Source: Candidatus Methanosuratincola sp. (GTDB lineage Archaea; Thermoproteota; Methanomethylicia; Methanomethylicales; Methanomethylicaceae). Taken from it: a DNA stretch of 64,000 bases. This document shows, piece by piece, positions 7,204 to 15,148 of this stretch (position 1 is the first letter of the stretch; every line of letters begins with the position of its first letter). Made by a program: the position numbers and the translations under genes. Below the pieces are notes generated by a model, which did not search any database, was not told the origin of the DNA, and was given only the letters and a program-made list of their open reading frames with translations. Location: NCBI GenBank assembly GCA_014361455.1, contig JACIVP010000001.1:124001-188000 (forward strand), read 5' to 3'.

Positions 7204-9009
7204 ATGGCGCGGATCGTTGTACTTGACGCTGACTTCTGTAAGCCTGGGGAGTGCAGCAGAGAGTGCATACGCTTCTGCCCGATAGTGAGGACCGGCTCCG
7301 AGGCTATAAAGTACGAGTCTGGGATGGACCGACCGGTTGTAGCCGAGAACCTATGCACGGGTTGCGGCATTTGCGTGAAGAAGTGTCCGTTCGGGGCCAT
7401 GAACATAGTGAACCTTCCTGACGAGCTGGAAGAGCTCTGCGTGCACAGGTATGGGCCGAACACCTTCAAGCTTTACCGCCTGCCGATCCCGAAGGACGGG
7501 GTGGTCGTCGGCCTCCTCGGGCCGAACGGCGCCGGGAAGTCTACTTCACTGAAGATCCTCAGCGGCGAGATGATCCCGAACCTCGGGCTTTACGACTGCC
7601 CGCCGGACTGGAAGTCTATCCTCCGCTTCTTCAGGGGGTCTGAGCTCCAGGAGTACTTCAAGAAGCTCTCGGAGAAGAAGCTCAGGGTGGTCACTAAGCC
7701 ACAGTACATTGATCAGGCACCCAAACGCCTGACCGGGACCGTGAGGGAGCTTCTTACGCGCATCGACGAGCGGCATGCGCTCGACGAAGTCTCTTCTTAC
7801 CTGTCCTTGGAACCGGTAATGGGCAAGGACATCCATGACCTGAGCGGCGGCGAGCTTCAGCGCGTAGCCATTGCCGCGGTCTCGATTCGGAAGGCAGATG
7901 TCTACATCTTTGACGAGCCGTCTAGCTACCTCGATGTCTACCAGAGGATGGCGATGGCGAAGCTCGTCCAGTCGCTGGCTAACGAGAGGAAATATGTCTT
8001 GGTCGCTGAGCACGACCTCGCGGTGCTGGACTACATCTCTGAGCAGGTCTGTCTCTTCTATGGAAAGCCGGGCGTCTATGGGATCGTGTCGAAGCCGCAC
8101 GGGGTCCGCATGGGGATTAACATATACCTCAATGGGTACATCCCAGATGAGAACATACGATTCAGGGCCGTCCCGATAAGGTTCCACTTCTCCCCGGTCC
8201 CGACGGAGTGGAGGTCCGAGGATGTGATGCTTGCGTGGAGGCCATTTAGGGTAAGCCGCGGGGACTTTCTGCTCGAGGCCAAAGGCGGAAAGATACACCG
8301 CGGCGAAGTCGTCGGGATAGTGGGGCCGAACGGGACTGGGAAGACAACTTTCGTTAGGGTCATTGCCGGTGAGCTATCGCCCGAGGATGGAACGTCGGTC
8401 AACTTCGGGCTCCGAATCAGCTATAAGCCACAGTACGTGGTCCCCAGCAAAATGAAGACACTCAGGGAGATCCTCAATTCGATAGACCCCGCGCTGCTAA
8501 GCTCGCAGTGGTTTATGGACGAGATATACTGCCCGCTCGAGATCGAGCCCCTGCTGGACAGGAACATGGGATCGATGAGCGGCGGCGAGCTTCAGCGCGT
8601 CGCTGTGGCCGTCTGCCTCTCGAAGGATTCTGAGATCTACCTCCTCGATGAGCCGACCGCGCATCTCGACGTCGAGCACAGGCTCGTCGTTGCCAGGACC
8701 ATAAGGCGTGCCACCGAGAAGAAAGGCGCCGCCTCTTTCGTCGTCGAGCATGACATAGTTGCGAATGATCTTCTGTCTGATGCGGTCATGGTCTTCAGTG
8801 GATCCCCCGGGAAGAACGGCATCGCCTCCGAGCCCGTCGGCCTAAGGAAGGGCATGAACAATTTCCTGAAGAACGTCGGGATAACCTTCAGGAGAGATCC
8901 AGAGACCGGCCGGCCGCGCGTCAACAAGAGGGACTCTTGGCTCGACAGGTACCAGAAGGAGATCGGGGAGTACTACTACACTGAAGTAGCCGGAGAAGAG
9001 AAGCAGTAA
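7204..9009 (+). CDS. Ribosome recycling ATPase ABCE1 (RNase L inhibitor homologue)
   Basis: Splits post-termination ribosomes into subunits, driven by ATP. The 601 residues show two 4Fe-4S motifs in the first 65 residues (CKPGECSRECIRFCP and CTGCGICVKKCPFGAM), then two ATP-binding cassettes. Cassette one has GPNGAGKST, the signature LSGGELQR and Walker B VYIFDEPSSYLD. Cassette two has GPNGTGKTT, MSGGELQR and EIYLLDEPTAHLD. All key residues are present and the length is normal. It follows the zinc-ribbon gene by 24 bp, and transcription probably ends in the T-rich tract just downstream. Confidence 0.98.
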   Translation: MARIVVLDADFCKPGECSRECIRFCPIVRTGSEAIKYESGMDRPVVAENLCTGCGICVKKCPFGAMNIVNLPDELEELCVHRYGPNTFKLYRLPIPKDGVVVGLLGPNGAGKSTSLKILSGEMIPNLGLYDCPPDWKSILRFFRGSELQEYFKKLSEKKLRVVTKPQYIDQAPKRLTGTVRELLTRIDERHALDEVSSYLSLEPVMGKDIHDLSGGELQRVAIAAVSIRKADVYIFDEPSSYLDVYQRMAMAKLVQSLANERKYVLVAEHDLAVLDYISEQVCLFYGKPGVYGIVSKPHGVRMGINIYLNGYIPDENIRFRAVPIRFHFSPVPTEWRSEDVMLAWRPFRVSRGDFLLEAKGGKIHRGEVVGIVGPNGTGKTTFVRVIAGELSPEDGTSVNFGLRISYKPQYVVPSKMKTLREILNSIDPALLSSQWFMDEIYCPLEIEPLLDRNMGSMSGGELQRVAVAVCLSKDSEIYLLDEPTAHLDVEHRLVVARTIRRATEKKGAASFVVEHDIVANDLLSDAVMVFSGSPGKNGIASEPVGLRKGMNNFLKNVGITFRRDPETGRPRVNKRDSWLDRYQKEIGEYYYTEVAGEEKQ

Positions 9010-9018
9010 CTGAAGCCA

Positions 9019-9040
9019 TATTTTTATTTTTTATTTTATT
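9019..9040 (+). terminator. T-rich terminator after ABCE1
   Basis: Ten bases after the ABCE1 stop a 22-bp tract of almost pure T (runs of 5, 6 and 4) fits archaeal intrinsic termination, which needs oligo-T rather than a hairpin. Confidence 0.5.
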
Positions 9041-9128
9041 AGCTGGGGATGTCTGTGAACGAGCCCTTAACTCCGAATGCGTTATATCTGAGGAGTCATC
9101 ATATTTGTAGGATGGTAGTTTACTAGAG

Positions 9129-9141
9129 AATATTTTTATAA
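9129..9141 (+). promoter_or_regulatory. TATA box of htpX
   Basis: TATTTTTATAAGC lies 25-37 bp before the GTG start and predicts a nearly leaderless transcript. Confidence 0.45.
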
Positions 9142-9165
9142 GCGATATATCTGATTGGAATCCGA

Positions 9166-10035
9166 GTGATCCAGATGCTCAGGCTTGCAGCAATGATGTT
9201 CCTGCTCACAGGAATCCTCGTCGGACTCGGGTACGTTGTCGGCTGGCTCTTCGGCAGCCCAGAGATCGTGACGCTAGGCGCCCTAGTGTTGGCAATAGCA
9301 ATGAATGCGATCTCGTACCTTTACAGCGACAAGATTGTGCTGTCAATGACCCGGGCGAAGGTTGTCGGGGAGAACCAGTACCCCGCGCTTCACAGGATCG
9401 TCTCGTCCTTGGCGGAGAGCGCAGGGATGCCGAAGCCGAAGGTGGCAATCGTTAATTCAAATGTCCCAAATGCATTCGCAACCGGAAGGGGGCCAAGCAA
9501 ATCAGTCGTCGCAGTGACCACTGGTTTGCTACAGTTGCTGAACGAGAACGAGCTCGAAGGTGTCCTGAGCCACGAGATAAGCCATGTAAAGCACCGCGAT
9601 GTGCTCGTCGCATCCGTAGCCGCCACAATAGCCGGCGCAATCAGCTACCTCGCGCTCATGGGGAGGTTTGGCTCCTTCTTCGGAGACTCGAGGAACAGGA
9701 GCGCGAACATAATTGCGCTCATCCTCAGCTTCCTTGCGCCTTTGGCCGCTTTACTGGTCCAGACCGCAATATCCCGTGGCAGGGAGTATGAGGCGGACAG
9801 GGAGGGTGCACAGTTGAGCCGCAAGCCCCTCTCACTCGCGAGCGCGCTAGAGAAGATCGAGCGCGCAGCCATGGGAAATGCCAAGCTGAACATAAACCCG
9901 TCGACGAGCTCACTCTGGATCGTGAACCCGTTCAGGGGCGATGCCGTGATGGAAATGTTCTCGACCCACCCGCCGACCCGGAAGCGGATAGATCGTCTGA
10001 AGGCGATGGCACTGAACGTCGGTTCGCTGCAGTGA
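9166..10035 (+). CDS. htpX: HtpX-type membrane zinc metalloprotease (M48)
   Basis: Membrane-bound protease for quality control of membrane proteins. The 289 residues have two N-terminal membrane segments (about 5-27 and 35-52), the zinc motif HEISH with KHRD after it (about residues 135-142), two further hydrophobic segments (about 150-165 and 180-200), and a downstream Glu in the REYEADREGA motif that completes the zinc site. The ending STHPPTRKRIDRLKAM is typical. A TATA box at about 9129-9141 predicts a very short leader before GTG 9166; ATG 9175 is an alternative start. The next gene starts 15 bp downstream. Confidence 0.95.
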   Translation: MIQMLRLAAMMFLLTGILVGLGYVVGWLFGSPEIVTLGALVLAIAMNAISYLYSDKIVLSMTRAKVVGENQYPALHRIVSSLAESAGMPKPKVAIVNSNVPNAFATGRGPSKSVVAVTTGLLQLLNENELEGVLSHEISHVKHRDVLVASVAATIAGAISYLALMGRFGSFFGDSRNRSANIIALILSFLAPLAALLVQTAISRGREYEADREGAQLSRKPLSLASALEKIERAAMGNAKLNINPSTSSLWIVNPFRGDAVMEMFSTHPPTRKRIDRLKAMALNVGSLQ

Positions 10036-10050
10036 TCGGAGGACTTTGGA

Positions 10051-10284
10051 TTGACAGAGCGCGAAAAAGTCGCAAAGAAACCCTACATATACCCGCACAG
10101 GCACTGCCTCTACTGCGGAAGGATAATCGAGGTCAAGGGGAGGGACTACTGCCTCAAGTGCAAGCCCGCGTACGTCAAGGAGCAGTCGAAGATCAATCGA
10201 TCGAAGAAGTTTCAGCGCTACATCCTTTACTACATAATCGCGGTGTTTGCAATCCTAGTGCTGGTGGCGCTCTTCGTAAGGTGA
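10051..10284 (+). CDS. DUF2116-like small zinc-ribbon membrane protein
   Basis: A 77-residue protein with an HRHCLYCGRII...YCLKCKP zinc ribbon in the first half and one C-terminal membrane helix (about residues 52-76, ending LVALFVR), so a tail-anchored layout with the ribbon in the cytoplasm. This matches the archaeal DUF2116 family, of unknown function and often found near translation or membrane genes. TTG start at 10051. It directly follows htpX and is closely followed by tRNA-Arg(CCG). Confidence 0.8.
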   Translation: MTEREKVAKKPYIYPHRHCLYCGRIIEVKGRDYCLKCKPAYVKEQSKINRSKKFQRYILYYIIAVFAILVLVALFVR

Positions 10285-10287
10285 CTG

Positions 10288-10379
10288 GGGTCCGTGGCCT
10301 AGTCCGGATCAGGGCGTCGGCCTCCGGAACTCGTGGGGAGAGCCGATGGTCGAGGGTTCGAATCCCTCCGGACCCGCCA
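10288..10379 (+). tRNA. tRNA-Arg(CCG) with 13-nt intron
   Basis: Acceptor arms GGGTCCG/CGGACCC pair perfectly, followed by discriminator G and an encoded CCA (10377-10379). D stem GCCT/GGGC; anticodon stem TCGGC/GCCGA; T arm GAGGG-TTCGAAT-CCCTC. The anticodon loop reads CTCCGG, with the intron at 10328-10340 between positions 37 and 38 and then A38. Flanking sequence gives the archaeal splicing motif: helix CTCC/GGGG between the 3-nt bulges GGA and AGA. Anticodon CCG reads the Arg codon CGG. The gene begins three bases after the stop of the zinc-ribbon gene. Confidence 0.96.
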
Positions 10380-10424
10380 TTATTTTGTTGGGCAATTGGG
10401 TCTGATCCTGCCAGTTTTCAGACC

Positions 10425-10996
10425 TTCATTCTGTAGGCTGCTGGTCCAATCTCCTTCCTTATGGCGCTCTGGCAGTCGCCTCTGCAGAACTCGAGACCGT
10501 TCTTCTTGCAGGACCTTCTTGCCGCAGCCTCTTCTTCCTTGCCTGTGTTGTAGTCTTCCACTTCTCCAACCCGCTCATATATCCTTCAAGCACGTCTTTC
10601 TTGAGCTGGGCGCTCTCCACACCCTTCCGAGCAGAGCTCTGGCAAAACCATGATCCGATCAGGCTCGCCCTTATTGTCGCCCGATGGGTCAACCTGCGTG
10701 AACCCGATTATCACCCCTGAAGAGTGCCCAGGAAGAAGACCATGCCGCCCCCCTCATGGGCTCTTTCTTTAGTCATGGGATCTAGAAAGGGGTTGAGCAA
10801 GAAACCCAACATGCTTCAGAAAAGGCACGCCTGGCGTAATCCTCTGTCCGATCTTCTCTGCGTTCTCAACGGAGCCGGTTCTCCTCGTTTTTAATGAGCG
10901 AGCAGTTTGGGAATGCCCGCAGATCCATATATCAGCCTTCTCAGGTTCACATAGGGTTTTACCGATCAGCATCACCCGCTCAAACAGGCTAAACAT
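10425..10996 (-). pseudogene. Decayed gene of unknown family
   Basis: Between tRNA-Arg and the sugar kinase gene, coding-like pieces lie on the minus strand in different frames. One piece (about 10770-10996) contains KADIWICGHSQTARSL and ITPGVPFLKHVG. A middle piece (about 10630-10750) contains GVIIGFTQVDPSGDNKGEPD. A last piece (about 10425-10590) contains CKKNGLEFCRGDCQSAIRK and ends in a stop. Joined, they would make a protein of about 190 residues, but at least two frame changes are needed. I do not recognise the family. It reads as a degraded gene; the last piece might survive as a small Cys-rich protein. Confidence 0.4.
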
Positions 10997-11051
10997 CAGC
11001 CAGGCATATCAGCTTCGGTTGTAGAGCAAGCAATCCCTGCGTCCGTTTCAT

Positions 11052-11966
11052 TCAGTTCTTGGCTAAGAAATCCTCTACTTCTCTTTTCGTCGGCGTCTCA
11101 TGCGAGCCAAGCCTCGTGACCTTCAGTGCAGCCACCGCATTCGCAAACCTTATCGCCTCTGCGAGCCCTTCCCCGTCGCCGAGCGCCATGATCATCCCCG
11201 ATGCGAACGCATCCCCTGCCCCAGTGGTGTCTATCGCCTCCACCTTGAATGCCGGAACCAGCTTCCCAGACTTGCCGTCGGAGAAGTAAACGCCTCTCTC
11301 CCCAAGTTTGACCACCACGCTCCTTGCCCCCTGCTTTATTAGCGACGATGCCGCGAGCTCTGGATCCTCATGCCCTGTGAGCGTCCTTGCCTCCTTCCCG
11401 TTCAGCGACAGGAGATCTACGTGCTCCAGGACTGGCTTAATGTGCCCGATGCCCTTGTTGATGAGCAGCCTCCCAGGATCGAACGTTACAAATATGCCCG
11501 CCCCCCTCGCGCTAGAGGCTATCTTGGCGGCTGTGTCCACCCTCAGGCTCGCGATGTGGACAGCCTGGTACTCCTGCAGGCTGATGTTGGCGACGTCCTC
11601 GGGCGCGAGGGCCTCAGCAGCCTCCTTGCGGCCGAACATGAACACCTCCCCGTGCCTGTTGATGATTATTATCGTGTAGCCGGTGCGTTTGACTAGATCG
11701 ACCCTGACCTCGTCCAGCGGCACCTTCTCCCTGAGGATCTCGTCCACTGCCATCCTCCCGAACTCGTCCATCCCAATCTTCCCGAGGAGCATGCAGCAGC
11801 CGCCGAGCCGCCTCACCCCTATTGAGACGTTGGCCGCCGAGCCGCCGACCCCGTAGCTGAGCTCCCTCACTTCGTTGAACTGGTCGCTGCTGCTTATCTC
11901 GTCGACCCTGACCCTGATGTCGGCGAGTATATGGCCTGCAGCCAAAATCATCTTCGTTTCAGCCAC
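11052..11966 (-). CDS. PfkB-family carbohydrate kinase
   Basis: A 304-residue ribokinase-fold sugar or nucleoside kinase. The N-terminal PfkB pattern is YGVGGSAANVSIGVRRLGG (about residues 38-56), and the C-terminal signature is DTTGAGDAFASG (about 245-256), which holds the catalytic Asp and the anion hole. Substrate cannot be read from the sequence. The start lies 5 bp after the aldolase gene, so the two are one operon: a kinase making a phosphosugar and an aldolase cleaving one is a plausible short pathway. Confidence 0.88.
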   Translation of the reverse strand: MAETKMILAAGHILADIRVRVDEISSSDQFNEVRELSYGVGGSAANVSIGVRRLGGCCMLLGKIGMDEFGRMAVDEILREKVPLDEVRVDLVKRTGYTIIIINRHGEVFMFGRKEAAEALAPEDVANISLQEYQAVHIASLRVDTAAKIASSARGAGIFVTFDPGRLLINKGIGHIKPVLEHVDLLSLNGKEARTLTGHEDPELAASSLIKQGARSVVVKLGERGVYFSDGKSGKLVPAFKVEAIDTTGAGDAFASGMIMALGDGEGLAEAIRFANAVAALKVTRLGSHETPTKREVEDFLAKN

Positions 11967-11971
11967 CCCGA

Positions 11972-12778
11972 TCAGATCCTCTCTGGGTCAGCTCCCCTGT
12001 GCACGACCTCTAGGATTGCTTTCGCCGTGCCCACAAAGTCCTGGCTCTGGAAGACGTTCCTACCGACGATGACGCCCGCACCCCCGGCGTCTATGACGCT
12101 CTTGACGATCCTCAGGAACTCCTTCGGATCCCCTGTCTTCGCGCCCCCGCTCATCAGGACGGGGACCGGGACGGACTCGACAACGCGCCTGAAGCTCTCA
12201 GTGCTCCCTGTGTAGTGCGTCTTGATTATATCCGCGCCCACCTCCACGCTCGCCCTCGAGGCATACTTCACGATGTACTCGTCGTGCCTGTCTATAATTG
12301 AGGGCCCGCGTGGGTAGGCCAGTATCATCACTGGTATTCCAAACCTCTCACTCTCGGAGACTATCGCCGCAAACTCTTCGGCCATCGCGTCCTCCTCAGG
12401 CGCTCCCCAGTACACGGTGGCTGCGACCCCGTCCGCACCCATCGCAACAGCATCCTCCACGGTCCCTATCCTGTACTGTTGCATCTGCATGTCGGGCGGC
12501 CTGAGTGAGGTCTTTCCCGTTAGCTTTATTATCAGGGGCGCCCTGCCAGCCCAGAGGTCCGAAGTCGCCTGCGCCACGCCCCTGGTGAGCATCAGTGCAT
12601 CCATCCCAGACTCGACCGCGAGCTCTACCACCTTCCTCGGATTCGACCTCTCTTGCGTAAAGTCGGACGGGCCATGCTCGAAGCCGTGGTCGAAGGCGAA
12701 TATGACCCCCTTCCCGCCCTTCAGCAGCCTGCCGAGCCTCACCTTCCTTCCGATTCCTGAGCAGCTGTCCATGAACAT
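11972..12778 (-). CDS. Class I aldolase, archaeal fructose-bisphosphate aldolase (DhnA/FbaB) type
   Basis: A 268-residue TIM-barrel aldolase. The opening VIFAFDHGFEHGPSDF is the archaeal class I FBA pattern; ADH synthase of the shikimate route has AFDHG followed by a different loop. The Schiff-base lysine is most likely in DIIKTHYTG (about residue 180), and phosphate is bound by LMSGGAKTGD and GVIVGRNVF. It cleaves or forms fructose 1,6-bisphosphate or a related ketose phosphate. First gene of a two-gene operon with the PfkB kinase; in such neighbourhoods the aldolase may serve a different sugar, so substrate is uncertain. Confidence 0.85.
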   Translation of the reverse strand: MFMDSCSGIGRKVRLGRLLKGGKGVIFAFDHGFEHGPSDFTQERSNPRKVVELAVESGMDALMLTRGVAQATSDLWAGRAPLIIKLTGKTSLRPPDMQMQQYRIGTVEDAVAMGADGVAATVYWGAPEEDAMAEEFAAIVSESERFGIPVMILAYPRGPSIIDRHDEYIVKYASRASVEVGADIIKTHYTGSTESFRRVVESVPVPVLMSGGAKTGDPKEFLRIVKSVIDAGGAGVIVGRNVFQSQDFVGTAKAILEVVHRGADPERI

Positions 12779-12860
12779 CGTAACCCACTCTTTCTATCTT
12801 CTCCAGCATCCAATAAATCCCTTTTTATGATAAAAAACTGAATGAGAGGCTGATGAGCGC

Positions 12861-14633
12861 TCATTGTTTCACGAGCTTCTCGAACTCCTCAAGCCCTGCC
12901 CTGATCATCTCCTCAGTTATGGTCCCCATTGGGGTTGGCGTCTCGCAGATCCTCTTGGGGATTCGCATCTCCATGAGGCTGAACCCCTCCCTGAACTTGA
13001 AGGCATACTTCTTCCTCAGCACAGCCCTTCCAACCTCCTTGAGCTCCTCCTGGTCCCGCTCCAGCCCTAGGGTCTTGAGACACCTCGAGACGGTCTCCGG
13101 GGTGTAGACCCCTCTTGCGAAGTAGCAGACGACAAGGCTCGAGAGGATCTGCCTCCACGCCTCCTCCTCGAAGAGCTCCCTCGCTGCATAATCAGGGGAG
13201 TACTTGATCCCCTCCTTGTACATCTTCTGGTCGATGCTGTAACCCGCGCCGTCAAGGTGGCTGTGCCTTGCCCCAGTCATGTACCCGAGATGCGCTACGG
13301 GCCCGGTGTGGTATCCGGGCATCTCGTTCCCGCCGAACTCGAGCGCAAAGTCCTCCCCGCCGTACTTCGATGAGGCATGCCTGACCCCCTTTGCCAACGC
13401 CTGGAAGAACTCGTTGTCCATCGCGACTATCCTCTTGACCGCCTTTATGTAAGTCTCATGGTCGCCCCACTTGAGGGAGATCCCTCCTGCATCGGACTCC
13501 TTGATGATCCCCTTCTCCATCGCCTCCGTGGCCCAGGCAAGGACGACCCCTGTCGACATTGCATCCAGCCCGAGCTCCTCAACCGTGTCCATCAGCCTGA
13601 GGTACCCCTCAGGGCTCTTCAGCTCGAGCATCGCGCCAAGCGCGTAGATCGGCTCGTAGTCGTACGAGATCATCTTCGTCTTGTAGAAGTATGGCTCATT
13701 CTCGTACGGCTCCCTTAGGGCAGCGATGTGGATGCAGCTCACCGGGCAGTGGGCGCAAGCAGTCCTCCTGCCGAGGTACTTCTCTGCCATGTTCTCACCT
13801 GAGAGCTCCTGCACGCCTGCGAAACTGTTCGACTGGAGGTTCCTAGACGGGAGCGACCCTGTCATGTTCAGCGGGAGCACGTTCATCGGCGTCCCAAGCT
13901 CGTGGTACTTGCGCATCAGCGGTGATTTGCAGAATGTCTTGAAGAGCTCCTCATATAGCGTCCTGTACGATTTCGGACTCCTAAACTTGAAGGATTTCTT
14001 CCCCGAGACTACGATTGCCTTCAGGTTCTTGCTTCCGAAGACCGCCCCAAGCCCCAGCCTCCCAAAGTGCCTGTACGTCTCCGTCGTGACGTAAGCGTAT
14101 GGGATCAGCTTCTCGCCTGCCTTTCCGATCCTCATGATTGTCCTGATCCCCGCACCGGGCTCAACCTCCCTGAGTATCCTTCCGACGGTCGAGGCACTGT
14201 TCATCCCCCACAGCGCCGAGGCATCCTTGAACTTCGCCCCGTTCTCGTCTATGGTGAGGTAGACCGGTGTCTCGCTCCTCCCCCTCACGACTATCGCCCC
14301 GTAGCCGGCCATCCTTATCGCTATGCTCGACCTACCGCCTGCGTGGCTCTCGCCCAGGTTCCCGGTCAGCGGTGATTTGAACATCGCGACCGTTTTTGAA
14401 GCCAGCGGGAAGATGCCGTTCATGAGCCCGACCGCAAGTATAACTGGGTTCTTCGGCGACAGTGGGTCTGTTCCTTGCGGGCACTCCTCCACCAGCAGCC
14501 TTATCCCTGCACCCGCTCCGCCGAAGCCTTCAGTGAAGAGCTCGGGCTTCTCCTCGACCCAGTAGACCCTCCTTCCCAAGTCGATGTAAATGACCCTCGA
14601 TAGATCGCCCGCGTACTCCATGTCTGTCATCAT
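12861..14633 (-). CDS. Aldehyde:ferredoxin oxidoreductase family protein (tungsten enzyme)
   Basis: Oxidises aldehydes to acids with a tungstopterin and a 4Fe-4S cluster. The 590-residue product shows AOR features: GGAGAGIRLL near the start, the pterin-binding AGYGAIVVRGRSE and FGRLGLGAVFGSKNLKAIVV, the cluster motif CAHCPVSC (about residues 290-297) and a distant Cys in SSLVVCYF. Start at ATG 14633 or 14630, both after GAGGAGGTGG and overlapping the stop of the ferredoxin gene (ATGATGA arrangement), so the pair is coupled. The subfamily and substrate are unclear. Confidence 0.93.
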   Translation of the reverse strand: MMTDMEYAGDLSRVIYIDLGRRVYWVEEKPELFTEGFGGAGAGIRLLVEECPQGTDPLSPKNPVILAVGLMNGIFPLASKTVAMFKSPLTGNLGESHAGGRSSIAIRMAGYGAIVVRGRSETPVYLTIDENGAKFKDASALWGMNSASTVGRILREVEPGAGIRTIMRIGKAGEKLIPYAYVTTETYRHFGRLGLGAVFGSKNLKAIVVSGKKSFKFRSPKSYRTLYEELFKTFCKSPLMRKYHELGTPMNVLPLNMTGSLPSRNLQSNSFAGVQELSGENMAEKYLGRRTACAHCPVSCIHIAALREPYENEPYFYKTKMISYDYEPIYALGAMLELKSPEGYLRLMDTVEELGLDAMSTGVVLAWATEAMEKGIIKESDAGGISLKWGDHETYIKAVKRIVAMDNEFFQALAKGVRHASSKYGGEDFALEFGGNEMPGYHTGPVAHLGYMTGARHSHLDGAGYSIDQKMYKEGIKYSPDYAARELFEEEAWRQILSSLVVCYFARGVYTPETVSRCLKTLGLERDQEELKEVGRAVLRKKYAFKFREGFSLMEMRIPKRICETPTPMGTITEEMIRAGLEEFEKLVKQ

Positions 14634-15034
14634 GCCACCTCCTCGATTCTGATCACACCATACGGGCAGAAGCCCGCGCAGTAGCCGCAGTAGACGCATA
14701 CCGTGGGCTTGTCCAACTCAGCGTCCCAGAAGATCGCCCCGAGCGTGCACCCCCTCATGCAGTTTCCGCATGCAATGCACTTCGCATAGTTGAGGAGGAC
14801 CCCGCCTCCCCCCCTCCTGGTGAGCGCCCCTGTCGGGCACACCCTCGAGCAGGGCGGATCAGGGCAAGCGCGGCAGACCCGCACCACGAACCCGCGCTCT
14901 ATCCCGCCTGCCGACTGTATGTGGATCGCAGCCCTCCCTAGGCCAGCCTCGCCAAACCTCCTATTGCAGGCGAACATGCAGCTCTGGCACCCAACGCACA
15001 GGTCGACATCTACAACAGAGAGCCTCTTGACCAA
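14630..15034 (-). CDS. Polyferredoxin (four 4Fe-4S clusters) paired with AOR
   Basis: A 134-residue HycB/DMSO-reductase-B-type electron carrier. It has four Cys groups: CVGCQSCMFAC (about 12-22), CRACPDPPCSRVC (about 53-65), CIACGNCMRGC (about 86-96) and CVYCGYCAGFC (about 113-123), sixteen Cys in all and enough for four clusters. Proteins of this type often sit directly before AOR genes and are thought to take electrons from the tungsten enzyme. The stop overlaps the AOR start. Confidence 0.92.
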   Translation of the reverse strand: MVKRLSVVDVDLCVGCQSCMFACNRRFGEAGLGRAAIHIQSAGGIERGFVVRVCRACPDPPCSRVCPTGALTRRGGGGVLLNYAKCIACGNCMRGCTLGAIFWDAELDKPTVCVYCGYCAGFCPYGVIRIEEVA

Positions 15035-15148
15035 AACTCACCCTCCAGAATACTCTTGTGATGCGCCATGACTGCCTAAACCCTCCTCCTTGTCTTTCTC
15101 TCTCCTTTTATTTTTCTTTGTTTCCCTCCCCTCTCTCAACATTCCTCC

